This document shows, in pieces, positions 26,796-36,836 of a stretch of DNA of 64,000 nucleotides; position 1 is the first letter of the stretch; every line of letters starts with the position of its first letter. Source of the DNA: JAGGAG01 sp964638035 (lineage in GTDB: Bacteria > Gemmatimonadota > Gemmatimonadetes > Gemmatimonadales > GWC2-71-9); contig CAZWXD010000001.1 in NCBI GenBank assembly GCA_964638035.1, positions 1 to 64,000 of the forward strand, written 5' to 3'. The translations under genes were made by a program, and so were the position numbers. The notes below the pieces were generated by a model. It did no database searches and was not told where the DNA came from. It saw only the letters and a program-made list of their open reading frames with translations.

Positions 26796-28928
26796 ATGGC
26801 CACTCGTTCGCCTGCCCGCTCCAAGGCCCCCGCGTCGGCCAAGCTCGACAAGGCCGACCTCCTCGACATCTACCGGCTCATGTACCTCTCGCGCCGGCTG
26901 GATGACCGCGAAATCCAGCTCAAGCGCCAGAACCGGATCTTCTTCCAGATTTCCGGGGCAGGGCACGAGGCCATCCTGGCCGCTGCCTCGAAGGCGCTGC
27001 GACCGGCCTACGACTGGTTCTACACCTACTACCGCGACCGCGCCCTCTGCCTGGGTCTCGGCATGACGGCGACGGAGCAGCTCCTCTCGGCTGTCGGCGC
27101 CGCAGACGACCCGAACTCCGGCGGCCGGCAGATGCCGTCGCACTGGGGGCACAAGGCACTCAACATCGTGAGCGCATCCAGCCCCACCGGCACCCAGTTC
27201 CTCCAGGCGGTGGGGTGCGCCGAGGCATGGCTGCGCCTCAGCACCATGCCGGAGGGCGAGCGGCCCGACGTCCCCTTCCACCAGGACGAGGTGGTGCTGG
27301 TCACCACGGGTGATGGCACCACGAGTGAGGGGGAGTTCTGGGAGGCGTTGAGCAGCGCCTCCAACTTGAAGTTGCCGGTCGTCTTCCTGGTGGAGGACAA
27401 CGGCTACGCCATCTCCGTCCCGGTGGAGGTCAACACGCCGGGTGGGTCCATCTCGAAGCTGGTGACTGGCTTCCCGGGGCTCTACATCCAGCAGGTGGAT
27501 GGTTGCGACCCGATCGCGTCGTACGATGCGATGGCGCGTGCCGTGGAGTACTGCCGGCAACGGAAGGGCCCGGCGTTCGTGCACGCCAGCGTGATCCGGC
27601 CGTACTCGCATTCCCTCTCGGACGATGAGGTGCACTACCGCACCCCCGCCGAGCGCACCGCCGAGGCCGGGCGCGATCCGCTCGTGACCTTCCCGGCCTG
27701 GCTCGTGGCACAGGGCATGGCGACCGAGTCGGAACTGGAACAGTTGCGCGCCCGCGCCGATGAGGAGGTGCAGGTCGCGACGGACGTGGCGCTGGCGTCA
27801 CCGCAGCCCGGGACCGACACGATCCACCAGTACGTGTATTCGCCCGACGTGGACCCGACCTCCGAGCGCTTCGACACCGAGGATGACCCCCGCTTCACCG
27901 GCGAGCCCACCACCATGGTGGACCTGCTCAACGCGTGCATGAAGGATGAGATGGCGCGTGACGCCCGGATCCTGGTGTTCGGGGAAGACGTGGCCGATGC
28001 GAGCCGCGAGGCGGCGCTGGGGGAGGTGAAGGGCAAGGGCGGGGTGTTCAAGGTCACCTGGGGGCTGCAGCGGCAGTTTGGCGCCAACCGGGTGTACAAC
28101 TCGCCGCTGGCCGAGGCGAACATCGTCGGGCGCGCCATCGGGCTTGCCACCCGCGGGATGAAGCCGGTGGTCGAGATCCAGTTCTTCGACTACATCTGGC
28201 CGGCGTACATGCAGCTGCGGAACGAGCTGGCCCTCATGCGCTGGCGCTCGAACAATGCCTTCAGTGCGCCGGTGGTTGTCCGGGTCACCTACGGCGGCTA
28301 CCTCAAGGGTGGCGCGGTGTACCACTCCCAGACTGGCGCGGCGCTCTTTACCGGGATTCCCGGCTTGCGGGTGGTGTGCCCGGCCACCGCACTCGATGCC
28401 AGCGGGCTCCTGCGCACGGCGATCCGGTGCGATGACCCCGTCATCTTCCTCGAGCACAAGCACCTCTACCGCCAGACCTACAACAAGGCGCCGAACCCCG
28501 GGCCCAACTTCATGATCCCGCTGGGCAAGGCCCGGGTGGTGCGCCCGGGCGAGCACCTCACCGTCATCACCTACGGCGCTGTGGTGCAGCGGGTCCTGCA
28601 GGCGGCGAAGGACCTCCACGACCAGCACGGGGTGGAGGTCGAGGTCATCGACCTCCGGTCGCTGGCGCCGGTGGACTGGGACACGGTGCTCTCGTCGGTC
28701 AAGCGGACCGGGCGGGTGCTGGTGGCGTACGAGGACTCGCTCTCCTGGGGGTACGGGGCGGAGATTGCCGCCAGGATTGCCGACGAGGCGTTCCACTGGC
28801 TGGACGCCCCGGTGCGGCGCATTGCGGCGACGGATACCTTTGTAGCATATGCCCCCGAGCTGGAGGACGTGATCCTTCCACAGGTCGACTCGATCCGGGC
28901 GGCGATGGCGGAGTTGCTCACCTTCTGA
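26796..28928 (+). CDS. 2-oxo acid dehydrogenase E1, alpha and beta fused
   Basis: 710 residues from the ATG at 26796. The first half is the E1 alpha subunit with the thiamine-diphosphate motif GDGTTSEGEFWEALS and EDNGYAISVP. The second half, from about residue 370 (TMVDLLNACMKDEMA), is E1 beta with FGEDVAD and EIQFFDYIWPA. Fused alpha/beta E1 enzymes of this kind usually belong to branched-chain 2-oxoacid (2-oxoisovalerate) dehydrogenase complexes. Pyruvate cannot be ruled out as substrate. No E2 or E3 gene is adjacent. Confidence 0.9.
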   Translation: MATRSPARSKAPASAKLDKADLLDIYRLMYLSRRLDDREIQLKRQNRIFFQISGAGHEAILAAASKALRPAYDWFYTYYRDRALCLGLGMTATEQLLSAVGAADDPNSGGRQMPSHWGHKALNIVSASSPTGTQFLQAVGCAEAWLRLSTMPEGERPDVPFHQDEVVLVTTGDGTTSEGEFWEALSSASNLKLPVVFLVEDNGYAISVPVEVNTPGGSISKLVTGFPGLYIQQVDGCDPIASYDAMARAVEYCRQRKGPAFVHASVIRPYSHSLSDDEVHYRTPAERTAEAGRDPLVTFPAWLVAQGMATESELEQLRARADEEVQVATDVALASPQPGTDTIHQYVYSPDVDPTSERFDTEDDPRFTGEPTTMVDLLNACMKDEMARDARILVFGEDVADASREAALGEVKGKGGVFKVTWGLQRQFGANRVYNSPLAEANIVGRAIGLATRGMKPVVEIQFFDYIWPAYMQLRNELALMRWRSNNAFSAPVVVRVTYGGYLKGGAVYHSQTGAALFTGIPGLRVVCPATALDASGLLRTAIRCDDPVIFLEHKHLYRQTYNKAPNPGPNFMIPLGKARVVRPGEHLTVITYGAVVQRVLQAAKDLHDQHGVEVEVIDLRSLAPVDWDTVLSSVKRTGRVLVAYEDSLSWGYGAEIAARIADEAFHWLDAPVRRIAATDTFVAYAPELEDVILPQVDSIRAAMAELLTF

Positions 28929-28939
28929 GGGATACTCGT

Positions 28940-29782
28940 ATGCGGCGTGCGTCCGTCTGGTCGCTGGTCGCGCTGGTCGTCCTCCCCGGCGTTGCCGCGG
29001 CCCAGGGCAAGAACCACCTCTACGACAAGTGGCAGGTCATCGGGAGCGGCACGTTCCTCATCTACGGAACGGATATTCGGATCGACCCGGACAACGGTGA
29101 CGGAACCACGATCGATGCCGAGAACACGCTGGGGCTCGAGTCAACCAACTTCGAGCCACGGCTCGCCGGGCGGTGGCGCATGGGGCGTCGGCATGAACTG
29201 GAAGTGGGATTCCAGTGGGCCGACCGGAACGCGGAGAAGGTCCTGGCCGATACCATCGTCATCGGCGACACCAGCTTCGCGGCTGGCCTCCGCGTCCGGT
29301 CCAAGCTGAACACCAGCCAGGCCTTCCTGAACTACCGCTTCGCCTTCATGGCACGGGAGAACACGATGCTCGGGGCCACGGTCGGGCTCGGGCCCATCTT
29401 CCTGAGCGAGAGCATCGAGGCCATGGCCGGCGCCACTGCCGGCGGTCCTGACACGACCATTAGGCAGTTCTCCCAGGAGAAGAGCCTGGTGGGGCCGGTG
29501 GCGTCGCTCGGCGCCTTCGGGCGCTTCCGCGTGGGAGACAGGTGGTACATCGAGGCCGACGCCCGCGGGCTGTACCTCAGTGTCAGCAACGTCAAGGCCG
29601 AGGTAGTCGAGGTAGGCGGGGTCGTTCGATACTTCTTCAGCGACAAGTGGGGCGGCGAGCTGGGGTATGGTGGGGGCTGGTACCAGGTCACGCTCAGCCG
29701 GGACGGCAAGCTGGTGGACGCGAGTGGCACGGTGAAGTACAGCGTCCAGGGGATACGAGCGGGCGTGATCTTCGCGCCCTGA
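28940..29782 (+). CDS. Putative outer-membrane beta-barrel protein
   Basis: 280 residues with a Sec signal (LVALVVLPGVAAAQ). Alternating hydrophobic and polar strands (for example LEVGFQWADRN, AFLNYRFAFMA, WGGELGYGGGWYQVTL) suggest a small outer-membrane barrel of OmpW/OmpA-like size. It lies 11 bases after the E1 gene and may be read through from it. Function unknown. Confidence 0.7.
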   Translation: MRRASVWSLVALVVLPGVAAAQGKNHLYDKWQVIGSGTFLIYGTDIRIDPDNGDGTTIDAENTLGLESTNFEPRLAGRWRMGRRHELEVGFQWADRNAEKVLADTIVIGDTSFAAGLRVRSKLNTSQAFLNYRFAFMARENTMLGATVGLGPIFLSESIEAMAGATAGGPDTTIRQFSQEKSLVGPVASLGAFGRFRVGDRWYIEADARGLYLSVSNVKAEVVEVGGVVRYFFSDKWGGELGYGGGWYQVTLSRDGKLVDASGTVKYSVQGIRAGVIFAP

Positions 29783-29793
29783 GGCGCGCCCGC

Positions 29794-31716
29794 CTAGCGG
29801 CCAATGGCGTCCCGGATCTCGCCTGCGGCAGCGATGGCGTTGTCCACGTTGCGTGACAGCGCACGGGCGGCCTGGGTGGCCTGGGTGATGTCCCCCATCA
29901 CCTCCGCTACGTTGGACGACTTCAGCTTGAGCAGGTCCAGCCGCAGGTTCTGCATCGCCAGTGCGCAGGAATCGAATTGGCGGGCCACCTGGCCGTGGCG
30001 TGCCGTGAGTTCGTCCACCGTCTTCTTCTGCCGCTCCAGCAGGTTGAGCTGGCGGTCCCGCTCCTCGTCCTGCGGCATGGCCTGCAGCGCGGCGATGCGC
30101 TCGTTGATGCGCTCGACACCCTGCGGCATCTCCCCGTCCATCAGGTGCAGGGTGCGGCCCAGGTCGAGCGCCCGGTTGTAGAGCGCGTCGGTGGTCTCGT
30201 GGATGTCCGCCAGCACCTCGCGCTCCGAGGGTGGCAGCCGCTCGACCAGCTTGAGGATGGCGGCGCGGTCGCCGTGCAACTGCCGCATCACCGGGTACTG
30301 CGCCCCGAACTCCCGCTCCACGGGGAGTGGCACCAGCTTCGGCAGCGGGCCCCGGGCGGCCACCCCGCGCAGGTTCTCCACCGAGTCGTGCGCGGCCGGG
30401 CGCTTCAGCACGTCCCGCCAGCTGTAGCCCGCCTGCCAGAGGTTCGCGTAGTTCTTGAGCAGCCCGATGCCCATGATGGCCGTCGGGAAGAGGAACCAGG
30501 GCGGACTCAACTGCGTGGTGGCGATGTTCAGCATGAACAGGCCGCCGTTCACCGCCAGGAAGGTGGCGAACTGGGCGCGGACCTTCTGCACCACCTTGGG
30601 CTCACCGGTGTCGGGAACCTGGATCTCGCCCGACTTCTCGTCTCGCACCCGCCGTCGCGAGTACGGGCGCTCGGAGGGGTAAGGCGCACGCGGCGCGGGA
30701 AGCGGACGCGGCCCCAGCTCCGGCGCGTCGAGCCCGCCGATCGGGCTGCGCGGGTTGCCGGCCAGCGGACGGCGCTGTGCTCCCGTGCCCCGGGGCGACG
30801 CCGCGGCACCGCGCGACCCGGCGCGCCACGTGGTGCCGGTGGGCCGGTAGCCAGTGACCACGCGGCTCTCCAGCGCCCGCCGCAGCGCATCGGCCGAGGC
30901 CCAGCGGTTCTCGGGGTCCTTCTCGAGGCAGCGTGCCACCGCGAGGGCGAGGTCCTCGGGGACATCAGGACGCCGCTGCCGGATGTCGGGCGCCGGCTCC
31001 GTGATCTGCTTCATCAGGATGCCGGCGACCGTCGGCGCGCTGAAGGGCAACTCCCCGCTCAGCATCTGGTAGGACACGATGCCGAGGCTGTAGAGATCCG
31101 ACCGGCCGTCGATCTCCTTCTCGCCAGCCGCCTGTTCCGGGCTCATGAACGACGGCGTGCCGATGGCCACGCCGGCACCAGTCAGGGTCGCGCCCGACGC
31201 CTGGGACAGCGCCTTCGCGATGCCGAAATCAGTGACCATCACCCGGCCCCGCGTGCCCTCGAGGAGGATGTTGTCGGGCTTGATGTCGCGGTGCACGATG
31301 CCGACCGCATGGGCGGCGCTCAGGGCGTCAGCACTCTCCTTCATGATCCGGCGGGCTTCCTCCACCGGGAGCGGTCCCTTCCGCTTCACGCGACCGGCAA
31401 CCGACTCGCCGTCCACGTATCCCATCACGAAATAGACGAGCCCGAGCCCCTCGCCGACCGAGTAGATCGGCACGATGTGGGGATGCAGCAGCCCGCCAGC
31501 GGTCTGCGCCTCACGCTTGAAGCGCTCGCGGATATCCTGCTGGAAGGCAAGCTCGGGCGGGAGCACCTTCACGGCCACGCGGCGCTTGAGCTGCTCGTCG
31601 CGGGCACGGTAGACCACGCCCATGCCGCCCCGCCCAATCTCACCCTCGATGGTGTATGCCGAGCCCAGGGCCTCCCTGAGCCGCGCCGCGAGTGGCTTGT
31701 CGGTCGAGTCGGTCAT
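29794..31716 (-). CDS. Ser/Thr protein kinase with membrane segment
   Basis: 640 residues from the ATG at 31716. Pkn2-type kinase domain (about 25-290): glycine loop GRGGMGVVYRA, VAVKVLP (catalytic Lys), HRDIKPDN (catalytic loop) and DFGIAK. A Pro/Arg-rich linker follows. Near residues 430-475 there are two hydrophobic segments (FLAVNGGLFMLNIATT and WFLFPTAIMGIGLL), resembling a 2TM domain. The C-terminal 150 residues look like a coiled coil. It is probably a membrane-bound signalling kinase with unknown targets, divergent from lon. In-frame ATG codons further upstream (31815, 31863) exist but lack conserved sequence. Confidence 0.9.
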   Translation of the reverse strand: MTDSTDKPLAARLREALGSAYTIEGEIGRGGMGVVYRARDEQLKRRVAVKVLPPELAFQQDIRERFKREAQTAGGLLHPHIVPIYSVGEGLGLVYFVMGYVDGESVAGRVKRKGPLPVEEARRIMKESADALSAAHAVGIVHRDIKPDNILLEGTRGRVMVTDFGIAKALSQASGATLTGAGVAIGTPSFMSPEQAAGEKEIDGRSDLYSLGIVSYQMLSGELPFSAPTVAGILMKQITEPAPDIRQRRPDVPEDLALAVARCLEKDPENRWASADALRRALESRVVTGYRPTGTTWRAGSRGAAASPRGTGAQRRPLAGNPRSPIGGLDAPELGPRPLPAPRAPYPSERPYSRRRVRDEKSGEIQVPDTGEPKVVQKVRAQFATFLAVNGGLFMLNIATTQLSPPWFLFPTAIMGIGLLKNYANLWQAGYSWRDVLKRPAAHDSVENLRGVAARGPLPKLVPLPVEREFGAQYPVMRQLHGDRAAILKLVERLPPSEREVLADIHETTDALYNRALDLGRTLHLMDGEMPQGVERINERIAALQAMPQDEERDRQLNLLERQKKTVDELTARHGQVARQFDSCALAMQNLRLDLLKLKSSNVAEVMGDITQATQAARALSRNVDNAIAAAGEIRDAIGR

Positions 31717-32019
31717 TCCGTGGCGCAACTCCAGCCGTGACGGGGAGAACGGACCCGGCGAAGGTCCAGGGAACAGGCCAAGATCCTGCAATCTTGGAAT
31801 CTGTCTGCGCGACATGAGCCTAGCAACGCCTGAATTGACGTGCCCCCTACGGTGCCGGGGCACGAAAGATTCAATTTGAACCGTCGCGCAACCCCACGCC
31901 GGTCAAAACGGCAGGATGGAGGTGGCACAGCGGGTGCACCTGCTAGCGCGATCCCGCCGGCAGCACCACGCGGGGAAGAGGTGGCAGTGCGACAGGCCTC
32001 GACAACGAGAAGGACCCCA
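31717..32019 (+). promoter_or_regulatory. Divergent kinase/lon intergenic region
   Basis: About 300 bases without a gene. At 31876-31897 TTGAA is followed after 11 bases by CCCCAC, resembling a sigma-32 heat-shock promoter for lon, although the spacing is shorter than the usual 13-15 bases. AGAAGGA lies at 32007-32013 just before the lon start. No other structure was recognised. Confidence 0.3.
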
Positions 32020-34536
32020 ATGGAAGGATCGCACGACATGACTGACAGGCTGACCCTCCCTGTGCTGCCGCTCAGGGAAGTAGTGCTCTTCCCCGGCGTG
32101 GCCGCCCCCATTGGCGCCGGCCGCCCTGGAACCCTCCGCGCCATCGAAGCCGCCCTCACCACGCCTGAGAAGCTGGTGTTCGCGGTGTCGCAGCGCCAGA
32201 ACGTCGAGACCGTGAACCCCGACGTGCTCTACACCATCGGCACGGTGGCGCGCATCGGGCAGATGCAGCGCGGCCTGGCCGGCGTGCAGTTGCTGCTCCA
32301 GGGTGAGTACCGTGGCATCGCGTTGCACTACTTCGAGAAGGATGGGTACCTGGCCTCGGTGGTACGGCCTGCGGAGGAGCTGGCGCCCCTCAACACCGAG
32401 GACCCGGCATTCGTGGCGCTTCACCGCGAGGCGCGCACGCGTGCCGCCGAGCTGGGGCAGAAGTCAGGGCTCCCGGAAGAGGTGGTGCAACAGGTCCTGG
32501 CCGGCGTGAATGAGCCGGGCCGGTTCGCCGACCTCGTGGCGGGCTACATCGAGATCAACCCCGCGCAGCGGCAGCAGCTGCTGGAGACGCTCTCGGTCGA
32601 GGAACGGCTCCGGAAGGTCCTGGTGCACATCCAGCGGCAGATCGGCCTCCTCGATGCCCAGGAGGACATCAAGAGCCGGGTGCAGGAGGAGCTGGGGGAC
32701 CGGCAGCGGGAGATCTTCCTGCGGGAGCAGCTCAAGACGATCCGGAAGGAGCTGGGGGAAGACGACGAGGCGGGCGACCTCGAGGAGTTGCGCAACCGCC
32801 TCGACGCCCTCGAGCTCTCCGAGGACGTGCGCCGCGAGGTGGACCGCGAGTTCGCCCGGCTGGAGCGGATCGGACGGGAGTCGGGCGAGAGCCAGGTGAT
32901 CCGGACGTTCCTCGAGACGGTGGCGGAGCTGCCGTGGAACGAGCGGAGCGAGGAGCACCTGGACCTGGTCGCCGCGCAGCAGATCCTGGACGAGGACCAC
33001 TACGCGCTGGGTGACGTGAAGGACCGGGTGCTGGAGTTCCTGGCGGTGAGGGCGTTGCGTACAGAGGCGGCGCGACGGCGCGACGCCGAGACGGCGAGCG
33101 TCCCCGACGCAACCGCTGGCGAGGGTGGGCAGGGTGAACCCGCCGTCCCGCCGTCCGGGCGCCCCGCCGTCGACGAGGAGAAGCAGGCCAAGGGTCCCAT
33201 CCTCCTCTTCGTCGGCCCGCCCGGCGTCGGCAAGACGTCCGTGGCGAAGTCGATTGCGCGGGCGATGGGGCGGAAGTACGTGCGCATCTCGCTGGGCGGC
33301 GCGCGCGACGAGGCCGACATCCGCGGCCATCGTCGCACCTACGTGGGCGCCATGCCGGGGCGGATCCTCAACGGCATGAAGCAGGCGGGCACCCGGAACC
33401 CGGTGTTCCTGCTCGATGAAGTGGACAAGCTGGGCGTGTCGTTCCAGGGCGACCCCGCGTCGGCGTTGCTGGAGGTGCTCGACCCGGCCCAGAACGACAG
33501 CTTCGTGGACCACTACCTCGGCGTGCCCTTCGACCTGAGCGAAGTGCTCTTCATCGCCACGGCGAACTTCATCCAGAACATCCCCGGCCCGCTGCTGGAC
33601 CGGATGGAGGTGGTGGACTTTGCCGGCTACACCGAGGGCGAGAAGCGGCACATCGCCCAGAAGTACCTGATCCCGAGGCAGCTCATGGAGAACGGGCTCG
33701 ACGAGGAGCAGATCACCATCGGCGAGGAGGCGCTCGGCAAGGTGATCAGCAACTACACCCGGGAAGCCGGGGTGCGCCAGCTCGAGCGTGAACTGGGCAA
33801 GCTGGCCCGCAAGGTGGCGCGCAAGGTGGCGGCGAACGAGGTGGACCGCGTGGTGGTGGACGGCGACCTGGTGACCGCACTGCTGGGCCGGCCCAGGGTC
33901 CACCCCGAGAAGGCGATGCGAAGCGACCAGGTGGGCGTGGCCACGGGGATGTTCTACACCCCGGTGGGCGGCGACATCATGTTCGTCGAGGGCTCCACCA
34001 TGCGGGGCAAGGGAGAGCTGGTCCTCACGGGGCAGCTGGGCGACGTCATGAAGGAGTCGGCCCGGGCCGCCTGGACCTACGCCCGCTCACACCAGGCCGG
34101 ACTCCGCATCCCCGACGAGATGTTCGACCGGGACATCCACATCCACGTGCCAGCCGGTGCGATCCCCAAGGATGGCCCGTCGGCCGGCGTCACCATGGCC
34201 TCGGCGCTGATCTCGGCGCTCTCCGGCCGCCCGGTGCGGCATGACATCGCGATGACGGGCGAGATCACCCTGCGGGGGCACGTGCTGCCCATTGGCGGGG
34301 TGAAGGAGAAGGTGCTCGGCGCCCTCCGCGCCGGCATCACCGAGGTGATCCTGCCCAAGGAGAACGAGGCCGACCTCGAGGACCTCCCCGAGGAAGCCCG
34401 GCGCCGGATGAAGGTGTACCTGGTGGAGGAACTGGGCGAGGTCCTGGCCCTGACTCTCCGCGGCGCCAGCTTCCGTGAAGGGCGCCTGCTGTTCGGCGAG
34501 GAAAAGCCGGGCGACGTGGCACCGCTGTACCACTGA
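32020..34536 (+). CDS. lon: ATP-dependent protease Lon
   Basis: 838 residues from the ATG at 32020, with AGAAGGA six bases upstream; an ATG at 32038 is an equally good start. The N-terminal LAN domain begins LPVLPLREVVLFPG. The AAA+ module has Walker A GPPGVGKTS near residue 397 and FLLDEVDK (Walker B). The protease domain has the catalytic Ser in PKDGPSAGVT and Lys in GGVKEKVLGA. A Pro/Glu-rich stretch of about 40 residues before Walker A (including AGEGGQGEPAVPPSG) is an insert compared with E. coli Lon. It degrades misfolded and regulatory proteins in the cytoplasm. Confidence 0.95.
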   Translation: MEGSHDMTDRLTLPVLPLREVVLFPGVAAPIGAGRPGTLRAIEAALTTPEKLVFAVSQRQNVETVNPDVLYTIGTVARIGQMQRGLAGVQLLLQGEYRGIALHYFEKDGYLASVVRPAEELAPLNTEDPAFVALHREARTRAAELGQKSGLPEEVVQQVLAGVNEPGRFADLVAGYIEINPAQRQQLLETLSVEERLRKVLVHIQRQIGLLDAQEDIKSRVQEELGDRQREIFLREQLKTIRKELGEDDEAGDLEELRNRLDALELSEDVRREVDREFARLERIGRESGESQVIRTFLETVAELPWNERSEEHLDLVAAQQILDEDHYALGDVKDRVLEFLAVRALRTEAARRRDAETASVPDATAGEGGQGEPAVPPSGRPAVDEEKQAKGPILLFVGPPGVGKTSVAKSIARAMGRKYVRISLGGARDEADIRGHRRTYVGAMPGRILNGMKQAGTRNPVFLLDEVDKLGVSFQGDPASALLEVLDPAQNDSFVDHYLGVPFDLSEVLFIATANFIQNIPGPLLDRMEVVDFAGYTEGEKRHIAQKYLIPRQLMENGLDEEQITIGEEALGKVISNYTREAGVRQLERELGKLARKVARKVAANEVDRVVVDGDLVTALLGRPRVHPEKAMRSDQVGVATGMFYTPVGGDIMFVEGSTMRGKGELVLTGQLGDVMKESARAAWTYARSHQAGLRIPDEMFDRDIHIHVPAGAIPKDGPSAGVTMASALISALSGRPVRHDIAMTGEITLRGHVLPIGGVKEKVLGALRAGITEVILPKENEADLEDLPEEARRRMKVYLVEELGEVLALTLRGASFREGRLLFGEEKPGDVAPLYH

Positions 34537-34560
34537 GGAGGGGCGGCGAGCGCCCGCCGC

Positions 34561-36156
34561 CTACCCCAGCACCACGCGATCCCGGCCCTCCGCCTTGGCC
34601 GCGTGCACGGCGCGATCGGCGGCGTGGATGAGTTCCGCGGCGGTTTCGCCGTGGTGCTGGTACACCGCGCCACCGATGCTCACCGTCACCGGGATGATGC
34701 TGCCATCCCGGGTGGTGGTGGGTTCCTGGGCAATGATGGCCTGGAGCTTCCGGGCCACCAGCTCGGCGCCCTCGGGCGTGGTGCCCCGGAGGAGCATCCC
34801 GAATTCCTCGCCGCCGTAGCGACCCACGAGGTCACTGGCGCGCACGTGCTGTCGCAGCAGGCTCCCCACATGCACCAGGACCTGGTCGCCCACCAGGTGG
34901 CCGAAGCGGTCATTCACCCGCCGGAAGTGGTCCACGTCCACGATGAGCAGCGCAAAGCCGTTCCCTGAGCGGCGGGCAAAGTCCACCGCGATCTCGAGCT
35001 CGGCCAGGAGCGTGGCGTGGTTGAGGAGGCCCGTCAGCCCGTCGCGGTGGACCAGCTCGCGCAACTGGCGCCCGCGCTCGGCACGCGACACGACGAGCTG
35101 CAGGAGCAGGGACTCGTCCACGGGATGGGCCAGGAAGTCGTCCGCCCCGGCACGCAGCGCCGCGATCTGGTCGGGGATCTCCCGCGCTGGCGCAATGAGG
35201 ACGATCGGCACGAGGTGGAAGCGTGGATCCTGCCGCAGGAGCCGCGCAAAGGTGACGCCGTCCGCATCGGGAAGGACCTCGGCCAGCAGCACGATGTCAG
35301 GGATCTCGGCGTCGAAGAGATCCTGCGCCTCATCGGCCGACCGGGCCTGCACGACGCGCACGCCCGCCTGCATGAGGTACGCGGCGTAGGCATCGGCCAC
35401 GGGGTCGGCATCGACCAGGAGGACGCGAGCCGGCGGCGCGCCGATCCGTGCCATCAAGCGGGCAAATCGGGGCAGTTCCGAGTCCACCTGGTCCGCGGAC
35501 AGCACCTGGTCTGCACCCGCCGCCACCATGCGCATGCGGTCAATGGGTGACCCACCCTCGATCACCACCACGGCTCGCGGCCGCGCCAGGCGTCGCGAAG
35601 TCCAGGCGGCGGTCATGGCGTACGGATCCAGCACCGTGTCGGTGGCCGACACCACCACGAGGTCGGGCCGGCCCGATGGTGAGGTCGCGTCGGGGTCGCT
35701 GAGGTCGGCAACCTGGACGTCGAAGCTGGCCGACCAGAGCGCGCGGACGGTTCGCTCGCGCAGGAGGCCAGGCTCCATCGCCACCAGGGCACGCCACCCG
35801 AACTCCGCCTGCCGCGGCGTCTCGGCCTCGGGGTCGAGCGCGGCACCGGCGCGGTCGAATGCCCCGCTCAACGCGTTGAGCCCCGCCTGCAACTTCTCGG
35901 TGCTGTCCGCCCCCGGGGCCGGGCCCGCCGTCAGCCAGTTCTCGAGCTCGCGCGCAGCGCTCGAGACGTCGGGGAGGCCGTGCGCGGCAGCCGCCCCCGC
36001 CAGCCGGTGGAGGCGACTCCGGAGCCATTCCACCGCCTCGCGTTCACCCATGCGAAACGCCTCCGCCTCCTTCCTGAGCTCGACCAGTCGCGCCGGTGCC
36101 TCGGTCAGGTAGCTCTGCTGGAGGGCACGGTAGACCCGCTCGGTTTCGCTGTTCAT
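34561..36156 (-). CDS. Hpt-REC-like-GGDEF diguanylate cyclase
   Basis: 531 residues. An Hpt-like helical region (HRLAGAAAAHGLP) at the N-terminus is followed by a degenerate receiver-like domain (about 125-225), a second receiver domain (about 240-360) and a GGDEF domain. DVDHFRRVNDRFGH and GRYGGEEFGM (near 447) show an intact diguanylate cyclase active site. The receiver has VLLAEVLPDADG where VLLD is usual, so the phospho-acceptor Asp seems to be Ala. Its ATG overlaps the stop of the TrmB regulator (ATGA), so the two form an operon. Confidence 0.85.
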   Translation of the reverse strand: MNSETERVYRALQQSYLTEAPARLVELRKEAEAFRMGEREAVEWLRSRLHRLAGAAAAHGLPDVSSAARELENWLTAGPAPGADSTEKLQAGLNALSGAFDRAGAALDPEAETPRQAEFGWRALVAMEPGLLRERTVRALWSASFDVQVADLSDPDATSPSGRPDLVVVSATDTVLDPYAMTAAWTSRRLARPRAVVVIEGGSPIDRMRMVAAGADQVLSADQVDSELPRFARLMARIGAPPARVLLVDADPVADAYAAYLMQAGVRVVQARSADEAQDLFDAEIPDIVLLAEVLPDADGVTFARLLRQDPRFHLVPIVLIAPAREIPDQIAALRAGADDFLAHPVDESLLLQLVVSRAERGRQLRELVHRDGLTGLLNHATLLAELEIAVDFARRSGNGFALLIVDVDHFRRVNDRFGHLVGDQVLVHVGSLLRQHVRASDLVGRYGGEEFGMLLRGTTPEGAELVARKLQAIIAQEPTTTRDGSIIPVTVSIGGAVYQHHGETAAELIHAADRAVHAAKAEGRDRVVLG

Positions 36157-36833
36157 GCAGTCCTCGTCAGCGCGTCGATGGTGAGGCGGGCGGCGGCGAT
36201 GATGGTTGGCGCCGAGCTCCAGTGACCCACGACCTCGTTGCCGCTACGCGAGGCGACCAGGGCCGACCGGCCGTCCACCACGCAGCAGAGCGGCACGCCG
36301 GGCCATGCATCCGGCGCCGGCACCTCGGTCACATCCAATGCGGGCGATGCCACCGCGCCGACCGAGAAGAGGCGCAAGGTCACGCCGCGGGAAGCCGGCC
36401 GGCGAAACGTCGGCACCAGCAACGGGAAGGCCTCGGCGGGAGCAAGCAGGGTGACCGAGTCATCGGCTCGCGCGATGTCATGCTGGAGGAGCTGCAGCGC
36501 CGCACGGCTCGAGTTGACCTCGACCAGGGCCGGCGTGGCCGGGACGGCCAGGGCTTCGAGTTCACGATGCAATTGGTCGAGCGCCGCGCCGTGCTGGCTC
36601 GAGATGCGGGCCATCAACGCTGTGGGTGGCTCCGGGCGGTACCGGCGCGGGCGCCCGACCTCTACCCTCGCTGCGCCCTTGGCTACGAGGCCTTCCAGGG
36701 CACCATAGGCATTGGCCCGCGCGAGCCCAGCCGACCGGGCGATCGCGTACCCGGTGCCCGGTCCTCCCTTCAACAGGACTTCGTACACCAGGCCTTCGGT
36801 CGGGGTAAACCCGAATGGAGTGAGGTCGGGCAT
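36153..36833 (-). CDS. TrmB family transcriptional regulator
   Basis: 226 residues. The N-terminal winged helix-turn-helix (FTPTEGLVYEVLLKGGPGTGY and LARANAYGALEGLVAKG) matches TrmB regulators, with a C-terminal PLD-like effector domain. TrmB proteins are common in archaea and usually bind sugars or metabolites. It is translationally coupled to the GGDEF protein downstream, tying this regulator to cyclic-di-GMP output. A perfect palindrome lies four bases upstream of the start codon and may be its own operator. Confidence 0.85.
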   Translation of the reverse strand: MPDLTPFGFTPTEGLVYEVLLKGGPGTGYAIARSAGLARANAYGALEGLVAKGAARVEVGRPRRYRPEPPTALMARISSQHGAALDQLHRELEALAVPATPALVEVNSSRAALQLLQHDIARADDSVTLLAPAEAFPLLVPTFRRPASRGVTLRLFSVGAVASPALDVTEVPAPDAWPGVPLCCVVDGRSALVASRSGNEVVGHWSSAPTIIAAARLTIDALTRTA

Positions 36834-36836
36834 GCA

